Below, in pieces: positions 8,259 through 17,899 of a stretch of DNA of 64,000 nucleotides; position 1 is the stretch's first letter, and every line of letters starts with the position of its first letter. The stretch is from NCBI GenBank assembly GCA_021777105.1, contig JAIQZQ010000129.1, positions 1-64,000 on the forward strand, in the 5' to 3' direction. The stretch is from Candidatus Anammoxibacter sp. Its GTDB lineage: Bacteria; Planctomycetota; Brocadiia; Brocadiales; Anammoxibacteraceae. Below the pieces are notes generated by a model that did not search any database, was not told the origin of the DNA, and was given only the letters and a program-made list of their open reading frames with translations. A program made the translations under genes and the position numbers.

Positions 8259-9404
8259 ATGAAAACAGCTTATGATGTTGTGATTTTAGGAGGCGGGCCG
8301 GCAGGGTGCGCCACTGCGTTGGCCCTTAAACAAAATGGAGCTTCATCCGTTCTTGTAGTAGAGGCCGGCAATTATGAGAAAGTTCGTGTCGGGGAGAGCA
8401 TTCCCCCCGACACGAGGCTTTTGTTGGAGAAACTTGATGTTTGGGACTGCTTTTTAGAGGAGCAGTATGAACGCTGTCTGGGCAGCGCTTCTTCCTGGGG
8501 CGGCGACGAATTAGGATATAACGATTTTCTTTTTAACCCAATTGGCTTTGGCTGGCATTTAGATCGCAGGAGGTTTGATAAATATCTTGCAAAATGCGTT
8601 GAAGCCCAGGGGGTTGATCTTTTGACTTATACTCGTTTTACAGACTATGACTTGTGTGAAGACGCGTCATTTAACCTGTCGCTTTTTCATGAAGTTGAAA
8701 AAAAAGAGACGTCGGTTAAAGCGCGTTTTGTTGTTGACGCAACAGGGTCTAAGGCCTTATTTGCGCGTTCAATGGGCGGCAAAAGGCAAATCTATGATCA
8801 ATTAACATGTGTTTACGGTTTTTTTGAGACGCCTTTTGATTCATATTTTTCTAAACTGACCATTCTTGAAGCTGTGGAATATGGCTGGTGGTACGGCGCC
8901 CGATTACCTGACGGCCAATTAGCCATAGCGTTAACAACCGACGCCGGGTTTTTTAAACAAGAAAAACTACAAAATTGGAAATACTGGCTTACCCATCTTT
9001 CAGAAACCGTACACATTTCGCAGCGTTTAGCGGGTTGCGGGTTTGATAAAGATAGTTTGTTGATTGTTTCCGTTGTTGCTTGCCATATGGATAAAGTAAT
9101 CGGAGATGGCTGGTTGGCCGTGGGAGACGCCGCGTCTACTTTTGATCCTATTTCCGCGCAAGGGATACATAAAGCTTTAACGGATAGCTTAAAAGCCGCT
9201 GAAACTATTGTATCTTGCTTGCAAGGCAACTTTGATAAAGCTGATGATTACCGGGTTCATATTGCAAATCAATACGCGAATTACCTTAAAAATCGCAACT
9301 ATTTTTACAGCCTTGAGAATAGATGGCCGGAATCTTCATTTTGGAAAAACCGACAGAAAAAGATAAGCCTTGAATTTCAGTACGCGCTACAATCGCTAAA
9401 TTGA
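8259..9404 (+). CDS. LodB-like FAD-dependent flavoprotein (quinone cofactor maturation)
   Basis: The 381-residue protein has an N-terminal FAD site, YDVVILGGGPAGCATALAL (GxGxxG at about residue 11), the helix GESIPPDTR seen in halogenase-like monooxygenases, and a distal FAD motif GDAASTFDPISAQGIHKAL near residue 290. In LodA/LodB systems the flavoprotein is needed to hydroxylate and crosslink the CTQ tryptophan and cysteine; that role is inferred here from gene order. An AAGGGGG ribosome site precedes the ATG. The 141-bp gap after the oxidase gene holds a dispersed repeat rather than an obvious terminator. Confidence 0.8.
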   Translation: MKTAYDVVILGGGPAGCATALALKQNGASSVLVVEAGNYEKVRVGESIPPDTRLLLEKLDVWDCFLEEQYERCLGSASSWGGDELGYNDFLFNPIGFGWHLDRRRFDKYLAKCVEAQGVDLLTYTRFTDYDLCEDASFNLSLFHEVEKKETSVKARFVVDATGSKALFARSMGGKRQIYDQLTCVYGFFETPFDSYFSKLTILEAVEYGWWYGARLPDGQLAIALTTDAGFFKQEKLQNWKYWLTHLSETVHISQRLAGCGFDKDSLLIVSVVACHMDKVIGDGWLAVGDAASTFDPISAQGIHKALTDSLKAAETIVSCLQGNFDKADDYRVHIANQYANYLKNRNYFYSLENRWPESSFWKNRQKKISLEFQYALQSLN

Positions 9405-9534
9405 TAAAAATCAAAGCGCGCGTCCGTCAATTGAGCAATCGTTAGATTTTAAATCAAAATATCATAAATATTTAATATTTAGTAAACAGTAAGTGAATAA
9501 AAAATATTTTTAAATTTTTAAACGGGAGGTAATA

Positions 9535-10365
9535 ATGTCGGATAATAATGATGGATTAGGGCCGTTAGCAGGTTTGTTAGGCTCTTGGACAGGCAGCAAG
9601 GGGTGGAATATAATTGCCGTGCCTTCGGCCGGCTCGGAGCCTGATCAGGAAGGCGCTTTTGAACTGTTGGTTCGCCCATATACGGAAACCATCACTTTTT
9701 CGCCGGTTGGCGATTTGGTGCGCAACCGGGGCGGCGCCGTAGACCAGTTTATAGGCGCGGTCCAGTATGAAATGAAGGTGGCCGACCTTGAAACTAATGA
9801 GGCGTTGCATGTAGAAAACGGAATGTGGCTCTATCTTGATAATATCAAACCTGAGTCTCCGGAAGATAAACCAAAGTTCTCAATTGCCCGTAGCGCAACC
9901 ATTCCTCATGGCGATTCCGCAATGATTTTGGGAAACAGCTCTCAGTCTAAAGGGGCGCCGACAATACCTGACATTAGTTCCGAGCCGCCGGATATAGGAG
10001 CCCCCAAAGTTTTAGGATACCTTGACCCGTATGGCACCCAGGTTCCAGGTCTTATTAGTGTTAGCAACCCCAATGCGAATTTAAAAGAAGATATTGCCAA
10101 ACAAACTATTCTTGAAACTACAACATTATCGCTTGATTCCGCAAATCAGGGCGGGGTAACCAATATACCGTTCATCAACCGTTTTGCCGATGCCACCAGA
10201 TTTCAATGCGATTATTGGATAGAAACAGTGGAGACGGAAGATAACAAAACTATACAGCAACTTCAGTATTCACAAATAGTCGACCTTGAGTTTCATAAGA
10301 AGTTTGGAAAGGAGGGGTTGATTATCTGGCCGCATGTAAATATCAATACTTTAAGAAAACAGTAA
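9535..10365 (+). CDS. Haem-binding beta-barrel (nitrobindin/THAP4-like) protein
   Basis: The 276-residue protein starts LGPLAGLLGSWTGSKGWNII, the LxGxWxGxG entry of FABP-like nitrobindin barrels, and carries a mid-protein HVENGMWLYL strand and a C-terminal QYSQIVDLEFH segment that fits a barrel end. Such proteins bind haem or other hydrophobic ligands; the proximal His is not identified with certainty. It has a GGGAGG ribosome site and no signal peptide. Its place 130 bp after the LodB-like gene suggests it serves the same oxidase system, for example in peroxide or haem handling, which is inference. Confidence 0.6.
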   Translation: MSDNNDGLGPLAGLLGSWTGSKGWNIIAVPSAGSEPDQEGAFELLVRPYTETITFSPVGDLVRNRGGAVDQFIGAVQYEMKVADLETNEALHVENGMWLYLDNIKPESPEDKPKFSIARSATIPHGDSAMILGNSSQSKGAPTIPDISSEPPDIGAPKVLGYLDPYGTQVPGLISVSNPNANLKEDIAKQTILETTTLSLDSANQGGVTNIPFINRFADATRFQCDYWIETVETEDNKTIQQLQYSQIVDLEFHKKFGKEGLIIWPHVNINTLRKQ

Positions 10366-10618
10366 AAGCCGCGCGCGCTAGGTAAAGTGTCCGCTTAACT
10401 TTTTAATAGTCATTAATGAGAACGCGCCATAACTCTAATACTCAAAGCTTATGGAGCTGATAATTACGCGTTTAATAAATCGTTTGGTTTCAATTTGCGC
10501 AATCTAGTTGAACGGGCGCGAATTGGCTGTCTATTTGGAAAGGTGGTGATGTAAATTTCAGCAAAACAAATTAAACGTTTCTAATAATAATATTTTTTAA
10601 TAATGGAGAAAAAACAGA

Positions 10619-11713
10619 ATGAGAATACGATTGGCAAAATTATTTATTACCGGAATTGCTTCAATTGCTTTAACGGTATCGTTAGCAAATAACATAGGTT
10701 TCGCGGAAGAAGGCGCATTTACAATTGCCACGGGAAGCGACCCTGTAGGCGTTATGGATCATACGCCTTCATTTTTTGATTCAGTTCCTTTTTTATGGCC
10801 CACGGGTCCAGGCATTCAACAACACGGCAGTATCAATATAGAAGGCAACGGCGCATTTGGCGGCTCTATAGGCATTGGTATAGAAGAGCCTGAAACCGCC
10901 TTGCATGTTGTGGGAACAACTTCATCATTTATTGGAAATGTAGGAATTGGGACTACGACTCCGGCTACTGAATTGCATGTAATAGGCACAATTACCGCGG
11001 CAATGTTTGTAGGCGACGGTTCTGGGTTGAGCGGAGTAGGCGCGGGGGACGGCCACTCTTTAGACGCGTTAGGCGGCAGTCCGGAAGATGTGGTTTATGT
11101 GGACGGGGCAGGAAACGTCGGCATTGGCACAATAACGCCTGAACAGAAATTAAGCGTGGCAGGCATAATTGAATCAACTAGCGGCGGCATTAAATTCCCG
11201 GATGGAACAACGCAAACTTCAGCAAGTTCCGCAGACGGGTATTCACTGGATGCCCAGGACGGTAGTCCAACAGATGTGGTTTCTGTGGATGACGACGGCA
11301 ACGTCGGCATCGGCCTCGGCACGATGACCACAAGCGTAGCGCTGGAAGTAGTTGCTAATGACGCCACCGGCGGGCATATACAATTTGATGGAAACAATAT
11401 ATATTTTGATAATGATACTCAGTTTAGAGCGCATGAAATTGGCTCGCCATCCGGCAACAACGATGTTATCTATTTAGTGACCGACGGCGTTGCCCGGTTT
11501 AAGGTTGAGCACACTACCGGCAATATCCACATGCCGGGCAAAGTCGGCATCGGGATAAGCCCCCAACGTTCATTGCACGTGGATGATATCATGCGTTTGG
11601 AACCTCAGGCAAGCGCGCCGACTGGGGGAAAAGGGGACTTATATGCAGGAACAGATGGAAAACTTTATTTTCATAACGGCTCCGCCTGGAAAGAAGTAAG
11701 CCTGGTTCCATAA
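10619..11713 (+). CDS. Secreted fibre-like protein with VGIGTxxP repeats
   Basis: A signal peptide (RIRLAKLFITGIASIALTVS, cleavage near residue 29) precedes a chain of repeats of the type GNVGIGTTTPATELHVIGT, interrupted by DAxxGSPxDVVxVDxxGNVGIG units, and a tail LEPQASAPTGGKGDLYAGTD with a WKEVSLVP end. This pattern is typical of beta-helical tail-fibre and adhesin stalks and of many secreted proteins in environmental bacteria; trimeric fibre formation is likely but inferred. No endosialidase chaperone domain is seen. It is flanked by the oxidase cluster and the multihaem cytochrome and may be an extracellular or surface scaffold. Start supported by GGAG 11 bases before ATG. Confidence 0.7.
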   Translation: MRIRLAKLFITGIASIALTVSLANNIGFAEEGAFTIATGSDPVGVMDHTPSFFDSVPFLWPTGPGIQQHGSINIEGNGAFGGSIGIGIEEPETALHVVGTTSSFIGNVGIGTTTPATELHVIGTITAAMFVGDGSGLSGVGAGDGHSLDALGGSPEDVVYVDGAGNVGIGTITPEQKLSVAGIIESTSGGIKFPDGTTQTSASSADGYSLDAQDGSPTDVVSVDDDGNVGIGLGTMTTSVALEVVANDATGGHIQFDGNNIYFDNDTQFRAHEIGSPSGNNDVIYLVTDGVARFKVEHTTGNIHMPGKVGIGISPQRSLHVDDIMRLEPQASAPTGGKGDLYAGTDGKLYFHNGSAWKEVSLVP

Positions 11714-12373
11714 GGGCGAGTATTTAAGAAGTTTGAATATTTAAAGTTTGAAAATAAGCAACTATTCAACGCTATTTTCTGCTTTTTAAGGTTAACAATT
11801 GGAGTAAAGGATCATTGGAGTATTGGAATTTTGAAGACTTTATAGTTTTCAGAGCTCCAGTGAACCATCTCTCCAATACTTCAGCGAACAGTGTAGATAG
11901 TTGCATACTTAATAATCTTTTAGTTCAAATTTGATAAAACTCTCTGAATAGTTGCCAAAATTATGATATATGCGACGTTAATTTAAATATAAAGGAAAAC
12001 CTGTTTTAAGCCCAATAACGGCAAATGGTTATGGGAAAATATCAGCATTTTGTTTGCCTTGGATTTTAGTTGAAAAAAGTCATAGTTTATTTTCTTTCCG
12101 AACCATTATTCTGTTTTTTTGCTTTCAAATCAATGTTTGAAAACAACGATGATCCTAACTTATTACTTTTCCGGCTTGCTCGTGGCCGGTTTAAACAGGA
12201 TTAAACATAAAGGAGGTGATGATCGCCGCAGATTTTGACAAAAGACTTTTGAGCGAACCCTCTGCGTGCTTTTAGCTTTTCGTATCGAATTTATTCAAAA
12301 ATCGAAATTTTTGCCAAAACTTTATTTCGCTTTAGTCATTTTTCCGGTTTGTCCGGGGCGGGAGGATATAAAA
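11714..12373. other. Intergenic region upstream of the cytochrome gene
   Basis: No gene over 660 bp. A strong Shine-Dalgarno-like AAAGGAGGTGATG at about 12208 is followed only by a 19-codon frame (ATGATCGCCGCAG onward) that ends at a TAG; this could be a leader peptide or chance. A stretch GGAGTATTGGAATT at 11817 and CTCCAATACTTCAG at 11871 can pair. Confidence 0.4.
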
Positions 12374-15226
12374 TTGTTTAAGAACGTTAAATATTGCGCG
12401 TTACATATCAGGTTTATTGTTGCATGCGGCGTCTTGGCTCTGTTTTTGATTCAATCAACGGTTAACGCCCAAATAAATAAAGGCATCTTATGGGGGCCTG
12501 ATTTAAGCGTTGAAGTTAATACCGCAAACACGACAAAATCAAAAAATCTTGAAATGGTGGTTGATTTTGTAGAACAGGGATTTTATTTAGGGTGGCCTCA
12601 CGATCCATACGTCAGGCCTACGGGAGATATTTACAAGACCACAAAAGGCAAGCTTATTGACGGGTCAACACACCACCGGGTGCGTATATATTACTCCCCG
12701 TCAGTGGCGGAGTGGCTTAAAGAAGGACGCCCCAAGGATAAAAAACTGCCGGACCGGTCCATGATTGTAAAGGAGATGTATAAAACCGAGGCCCCAATTT
12801 ATCCCGAAGAAGACCCTGTAATAGGGTGGGCCGTGATGGTCAAAAAAGACGGAGCTTCGCACGACGGCTGGTACTGGGTGATATATTTTAAAGAGGAGTT
12901 CAGGTCAATGGATACCATGGCCGAGTTCTCATACTCGTTTTGCCTTACATGCCATGCGTCCACTGAAAGCGAAGCGACTTTCTCAAGTTTAAAAAACCTT
13001 ACCGGTGAAAACGCGGCAACCTATAATGAACGCTCTATAATTGAAGTCGTTGATCCTCTGTTTTTTACAAATCTTCTGGATAAATCCGGTAAAAAAGAGA
13101 ATACACCGCTCAAAAAGATTGATAAACAATTTAAGGCCTTATACTCAGACCCGGCTATATACCCATATACTGACGGCGCGCCGAAATATAAAGCGGAAAA
13201 AGTGGGCAGGAAATTTCCTAATTCCGATTGGGACCATGTTTGGAACCGTATTAAACCGCCCGACCAATCATATCTTACATCCGACAATTGCATAGGCTGC
13301 CACGACGCCACCCTGCTTGTTGAAACACAAGTTCCCAATATGTTGATACGCAAGGAGAGCGTTAACGAATTAACCGGCGAAAGCGGCAACGAGCAGATTA
13401 ATCTTTCAGTTTACGGCGAGTGGCGCTCTTCGCCAATGGGGATGGCCGGCCGCGATCCTATCTTTTTCGCTCAACTTGAATCCGAAACAAAGACATATCC
13501 GGAATTGGCCGGTTTTATTCAAAATAAGTGCCTTAGTTGCCACGGCGCCATGGGGCAAAGGCAGTTTCACGAGGACAAGAAAAAGCATAAAAACAAGGGA
13601 ATATACAAAAAGGAATATTTTGATATTCCAATGGTATATCAAACAGGTCATGAACCATACGCAAAGTACGGCGCCCTTGCGCGCGACGGGATATCATGCA
13701 TGATTTGTCATCAAATGGACGCCAAAAGCATTCCGGGCGCAAATACCGGCGATTTTACACGCGGAAAATGGAATGAAATTTACGCGTCAACCGCGCCTAA
13801 TTCCGGCCCGGGCGGCCCGATCAGAACCTGGCCCATGGAACAGGCTTTGGGGTTTACGCCTAAATACGCTCCATATATAAATAAATCGGAAATGTGCGGC
13901 GTTTGCCATGTTATTGTGCTGCCGGTTGAGAAACCTGATAGCCGATTCCACGCCTCGCATCCGCTAAGCTCAGACAAAACCGTGATGTTGAGCGAAGCGC
14001 ACGAGCAAGACACGTTTTTGGAGTGGTTTTACAGCGCATATCAAAACTCTAATCCGGATATCCCGGTAAACAAAGCCACGGCGGCTACCTGTCAGGATTG
14101 CCATATGAGCCCCACTTTCCAGGGCAACGGCCAAAAGGTGGGTTACAAGGTGGCAAATGTAGAGAATACGTCATGGCCGTCGCCGCCGGCGGAGAATCTG
14201 GCTCCGGCCGAAAAGATATCCGTGCCCAACAGGCCGAATGTGGGAAGGCATACACTTTTTGGCATGAACCTTTTTGTGCTTAACATGTACCGTCAGTTTG
14301 ACGATACTGTTTTCGGTTTAATGGAAGACTCAAATCCGCCCATGGGCACAACCAACAGTTATGATTTTGCCATAGAAAACGGCGAATGGCAGATTAAGAA
14401 CGTTACCGCCGGCGCGCAAATACTTGATGTAAAGCGTGATGGTAAAGATCTGGTCGCAAGAGTCAGAGTAACAAACAGGGCCGGCCACAGGTTGCCTTCG
14501 GGCGTGGGATTCAGAAGGGCCTGGATTGAATTTCAGGTCAAGGATAAGGCCGGCGCTAAATTGTGGGGATCAGGCGTCACCGACTCAAACGGGGTTATTG
14601 TAAAGCCTGATGGGAAGACGCCTATTGATTCGGAATTTACCGGCGACTGGGAAAAATTAGAGCCACATTGGGTCGAGATTACCAGCCAGGAACATGCGCA
14701 AATCTATGAAGAGCGGTACATTAATGAGTATGAAAATAAGGAAGGCAAAAAGGAGCTACGCCTGACCACAAGTTTTCTGGGTATAGGCATGGTGGTTAAG
14801 GACAATCGGCTCCAACCATTGGGCTATTATTACGATTACCTGAAACATCAATATGAGGCGGCAAAAAAGAGCGGCGACACTAAACTGCAGGAGAAGTTTG
14901 CGTCCCTATTGCCGGAGTCTAAATTGCCTGTGCATAAAGGATCGATTAATCCCGACCTGGATGAAGATTACCGCAACGGCAGCGGAGCCGACGTTATAAC
15001 TTACCGTATTCCCCTAAAGGATATTGAAGGCGCCGCGGTTGTAACCGCGCAACTGAATTATCAGAACATTCCGCCATACTACCTGCGCGACCGCTTCTCA
15101 ATAGGCCTCGGCAAACAGACGCAACGTTTATACTATTTGGTTGGTCACACAAAAGTGAAAAACAGCGCTATTGAAGACTGGAAGATAGAGATAGCCAAGG
15201 CCACCGCGCCTGTGCCCCAACTCTAA
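12374..15226 (+). CDS. Secreted six-haem cytochrome c with P460-like N-terminal domain
   Basis: Six CxxCH motifs (CLTCH, CIGCH, CLSCH, CMICH, CGVCH, CQDCH) bind covalent haem c. The first follows a domain with WGPDLSVEV, GWAVMVKK and HDGWYWVIYF that resembles the cytochrome P460 fold, where the CxxCH sits at the domain's end. The last 350 residues carry no haem site and look beta-rich, with NRAGHRLPSGVGFRRAW, as in other multihaem proteins with a C-terminal sandwich. The frame is open further up, but the TTG at 12374 has GGGAGG eight bases before it and starts a clean signal peptide (hydrophobic FIVACGVLALFLIQS, cleavage near NAQ). About 950 residues. Likely periplasmic or surface electron carrier; partner unknown. 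Confidence 0.8.
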   Translation: MFKNVKYCALHIRFIVACGVLALFLIQSTVNAQINKGILWGPDLSVEVNTANTTKSKNLEMVVDFVEQGFYLGWPHDPYVRPTGDIYKTTKGKLIDGSTHHRVRIYYSPSVAEWLKEGRPKDKKLPDRSMIVKEMYKTEAPIYPEEDPVIGWAVMVKKDGASHDGWYWVIYFKEEFRSMDTMAEFSYSFCLTCHASTESEATFSSLKNLTGENAATYNERSIIEVVDPLFFTNLLDKSGKKENTPLKKIDKQFKALYSDPAIYPYTDGAPKYKAEKVGRKFPNSDWDHVWNRIKPPDQSYLTSDNCIGCHDATLLVETQVPNMLIRKESVNELTGESGNEQINLSVYGEWRSSPMGMAGRDPIFFAQLESETKTYPELAGFIQNKCLSCHGAMGQRQFHEDKKKHKNKGIYKKEYFDIPMVYQTGHEPYAKYGALARDGISCMICHQMDAKSIPGANTGDFTRGKWNEIYASTAPNSGPGGPIRTWPMEQALGFTPKYAPYINKSEMCGVCHVIVLPVEKPDSRFHASHPLSSDKTVMLSEAHEQDTFLEWFYSAYQNSNPDIPVNKATAATCQDCHMSPTFQGNGQKVGYKVANVENTSWPSPPAENLAPAEKISVPNRPNVGRHTLFGMNLFVLNMYRQFDDTVFGLMEDSNPPMGTTNSYDFAIENGEWQIKNVTAGAQILDVKRDGKDLVARVRVTNRAGHRLPSGVGFRRAWIEFQVKDKAGAKLWGSGVTDSNGVIVKPDGKTPIDSEFTGDWEKLEPHWVEITSQEHAQIYEERYINEYENKEGKKELRLTTSFLGIGMVVKDNRLQPLGYYYDYLKHQYEAAKKSGDTKLQEKFASLLPESKLPVHKGSINPDLDEDYRNGSGADVITYRIPLKDIEGAAVVTAQLNYQNIPPYYLRDRFSIGLGKQTQRLYYLVGHTKVKNSAIEDWKIEIAKATAPVPQL

Positions 15227-15254
15227 TGTTTTGTTAAAACATTCATGTCAAATT

Positions 15255-15296
15255 AACCGCTTTCCGGTTCTAAACTATGCCGGAGAGCGGTTTTTA
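15255..15296 (+). terminator. Rho-independent terminator after the cytochrome gene
   Basis: AACCGCTTTCCGG pairs with CCGGAGAGCGGTT (one mismatch) across a 12-base loop and is followed by a T run. It lies 29 bp after the cytochrome stop codon. Confidence 0.7.
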
Positions 15297-15758
15297 TGCA
15301 TGTAGCTTGGGTGCTGGATGGCGCGCGCTTGTCTGTGGTTTAGCCGCTAGTTGATAGCTTTTTACGGTTGTTTGTTCAAAGTTGCGCCTTGAACGAAACC
15401 AAATTAAAGAGGCTGTGCCTCTAATAGAGAAAGCCCCACAATTTGTTACCCAACTCCGATTTGGGAACACAATTGCGTTGTAAACTCCGTTTCCTGTCTG
15501 CATGCGATTTTGCAAATTAGTAAATTTCGTGAAAGGAATATTTACAGTTTTGTTCCTGGATATTGTTCTTAAAGACAAAGTAGGAGGTTTTTGTTTTGCA
15601 GGTTATTTTAGAAGGGGATAACGTAAAAATTCAGCGGCGTTTTTTGACGTCCAGTTCATTTGTTGGTTAGAAAATTTCAAATTTTAATTTGAATCTCCGC
15701 TTCCCTGTTCCATGCTTTTTCTGGATTTGCCTCGTCGTGTTTTTTATTATGCTTAAGT
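15297..15758. repeat. Intergenic region with hairpin repeats
   Basis: AGAGGCTGTGCCTCT (15409-15423) and GTTACCCAACTCCGATTTGGG (near 15438) are short hairpins of families also seen at 30362-30412 and 41680-41815. AGTAGGAGGTTTTTG near 15578 resembles leader stretches at 4908, 10537 and 12206 but no gene follows. No protein gene is supported. Confidence 0.5.
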
Positions 15759-17888
15759 CTATTTTGAAAAGAATTCAAGCGCTTTTTCTACAACGGGTTT
15801 CATTTTCGTCGTGCCTGGAATCTCCAATTTATTTGCGCTCGGTAAAAGTTGTGATTTTTGTAGAGATTTATTAAAATCGTTGGCGCACCACCACTGTTTG
15901 TATCTTGTAAACTGGCGTTTTGTTGATTCGACAGGAAATGGGTCTTGCAACGTATTAACGCTGCCGGCCACATTGCTTGCATGAAACAGGACTCTCTCTC
16001 TTGCCATTTCATGCGTTATCCTTATTTGACCTCTATCATCTGAGATTGTGGGCAACCACTTCTCTTTATAAGCAAAAAGTATAAGGTATAATTCCCCAAG
16101 GCTTCCATGCGCATAAACTTTGGTTTCAGCTGCTTGATCTTTCAAATCCATATCTGCCGATACAAACGCAGCGTGCCACATTGAAACAATAAATCCTTTT
16201 TTAAGTATGGCCCGTAGCGATAAATATTGCGTCAAAACCCAGTGTAGCGAGCCTTTTTTCCTTACAGTGTAGTTTGATTCCATTATATTTTCTCTAAACG
16301 CCTTTTCATAATGACCTAAAGCGTTTGTAAGCGCTTCAATGCTTTTACGATGGTATTCTTCTTTCATTTTGTCGTTAATTTTTTCATTTTTATTAGCTTG
16401 ATAGTAAACATGCGCTTTTCTTTTTTCCGCGCTTCCCAGCATTCCCGGTCCTTCCGTCTTGTATTCTTCTGTCGTGGGCATGTATTTTACCGCTTTATCA
16501 ACCTTTTTCATTAACGTCGTCACTATTACGTCAACGTTGCCATCCTCTTTCAATGTTTTTGCAATATTATGGTTAGGATTATCAATAATTTCATCTATAG
16601 GGCCTAAAGTTTTTTCAATGGATTTTTTTGATTGTATATATCTAAAGTCTTTTAGTTGATCATCTATATTAAACGGCAGTGATTCGTAAACCACAAGGCT
16701 TGCCCAGTCATGAATGCTTACCTTGTTCATGGCGTGCAATTGATTTCGCAAATGATAAAGCATACATCTTGGGTCTTCGCCCCAAAGGAGGTTCTTGTAG
16801 GCAAACTCCGTCATGAAAACAGACCCTTTAAACGACAAAGGAAATTGCGACGCGATTACCATCGGAATTCCTGAGAGGTGTAAATCATGCGCAAAACTGG
16901 CGCCAGTGTAAACAACATCGCCTGGGTTGCCGCTGTCGCAGCTTGCAATGGTCGCGACCGCCGGCAGTTCATCAGGACTACAAAGCGGGTCGGCGCTTGA
17001 TTCCGCCGCGCTTCGTCCGCATAATGCGGAGACCAGGCGAGCTCCGTTAACAATTTCTATATCCGACGGATTCTCATTGCAGTGCAACGCCAGGCCGTAT
17101 GGCAAGCCTGGGACTTTATTATCAGGCATTCCATGGGCAAGAATGTGGACATGTGTAAATGATTCGGATGAACATGTCTTGATAATTTGATCAATTGAGG
17201 CTTCAGGCAGGAAAGTTAATATCTGGTCAACCTCTTTTTTTAAGGCAGCCTTTTTCTCTGCGTCATCATTGCCGGCTAAATAACCTACCCACGGCAAAAT
17301 TGCTTCATACAATACCTGAAGATGTTGATTTATTGGTATTTTCAGCCCTCCGGGGGATGCCGCTATAAATAAAATTTTTGGTTTTCTTGACCAACGGTTA
17401 AATCCTTGAGACACAGTTCTTGACTGTCTTGTAATGCATATACGCGCGTTTGATTGCAATGATAAATACTCATCTCCGCCGCCTAAACAACCTTTTGGCG
17501 TTTTCGCCAGTTCAAAAGGCAGCAACGCTAATTCATGAGCGGATAAAACAACTTTTATATGAGTTAATGCGTTGTCTCTTGAACGGGCTTTTCCAAGTTC
17601 CGCTATAAAACCAGGGATAGAACCCATAATTTTTCCTATTTCCACTGCTGTTTCATTTAACACCCCTTTCCGCCTTTTAATTTCCTCAACATCTTCAAAG
17701 TTTTTTCCTCCCTTATAACGAAGTTCATTATGTCTCCTGAGAAAATCATGATGCTCATATGGAACATGCATTGTGGAAGCCTCGTTATTCCCGCACAAAC
17801 CAAGATATTCGGTTAAAGGCGAGAGCAGTTGATTATGCGGCGGCCCATGTCTGAGAAACTCAAGTTTAACAGTGTGTATTGTTTTCAT
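15759..17888 (-). CDS. CHAT-domain (caspase-like) protease
   Basis: The 709-residue protein has a CHAT/caspase-HetF-type peptidase core at about residues 130-410. The catalytic dyad is His252 in THVHILAHGMPD and Cys317 in ATIASCDSGNPGD, followed by GASFAHDLHLSGIPMVIASQF, the usual post-Cys strand-helix. The C-terminal 290 residues are helical, with no domain I recognise. No signal peptide. CHAT proteases act in programmed cell death and antiviral defence (for instance gasdermin or Csx29 processing). The gene is 11 bp downstream of a metallophosphoesterase gene in the same orientation, so the two form a unit. Function of the pair is unknown. Confidence 0.8.
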   Translation of the reverse strand: MKTIHTVKLEFLRHGPPHNQLLSPLTEYLGLCGNNEASTMHVPYEHHDFLRRHNELRYKGGKNFEDVEEIKRRKGVLNETAVEIGKIMGSIPGFIAELGKARSRDNALTHIKVVLSAHELALLPFELAKTPKGCLGGGDEYLSLQSNARICITRQSRTVSQGFNRWSRKPKILFIAASPGGLKIPINQHLQVLYEAILPWVGYLAGNDDAEKKAALKKEVDQILTFLPEASIDQIIKTCSSESFTHVHILAHGMPDNKVPGLPYGLALHCNENPSDIEIVNGARLVSALCGRSAAESSADPLCSPDELPAVATIASCDSGNPGDVVYTGASFAHDLHLSGIPMVIASQFPLSFKGSVFMTEFAYKNLLWGEDPRCMLYHLRNQLHAMNKVSIHDWASLVVYESLPFNIDDQLKDFRYIQSKKSIEKTLGPIDEIIDNPNHNIAKTLKEDGNVDVIVTTLMKKVDKAVKYMPTTEEYKTEGPGMLGSAEKRKAHVYYQANKNEKINDKMKEEYHRKSIEALTNALGHYEKAFRENIMESNYTVRKKGSLHWVLTQYLSLRAILKKGFIVSMWHAAFVSADMDLKDQAAETKVYAHGSLGELYLILFAYKEKWLPTISDDRGQIRITHEMARERVLFHASNVAGSVNTLQDPFPVESTKRQFTRYKQWWCANDFNKSLQKSQLLPSANKLEIPGTTKMKPVVEKALEFFSK

Positions 17889-17899
17889 AAGTTAGCCTC

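Noticed and set aside
12208..12265. Start of the cytochrome gene at the strong AGGAGG near 12211
   Set aside because: The frame that follows ends at a TAG after 19 codons; the cytochrome frame has its own GGGAGG and TTG at 12374 directly before the signal peptide.
15294..15578. 94-codon minus-strand frame after the terminator
   Set aside because: Reads hairpin repeats found elsewhere in the window and lacks a ribosome site.
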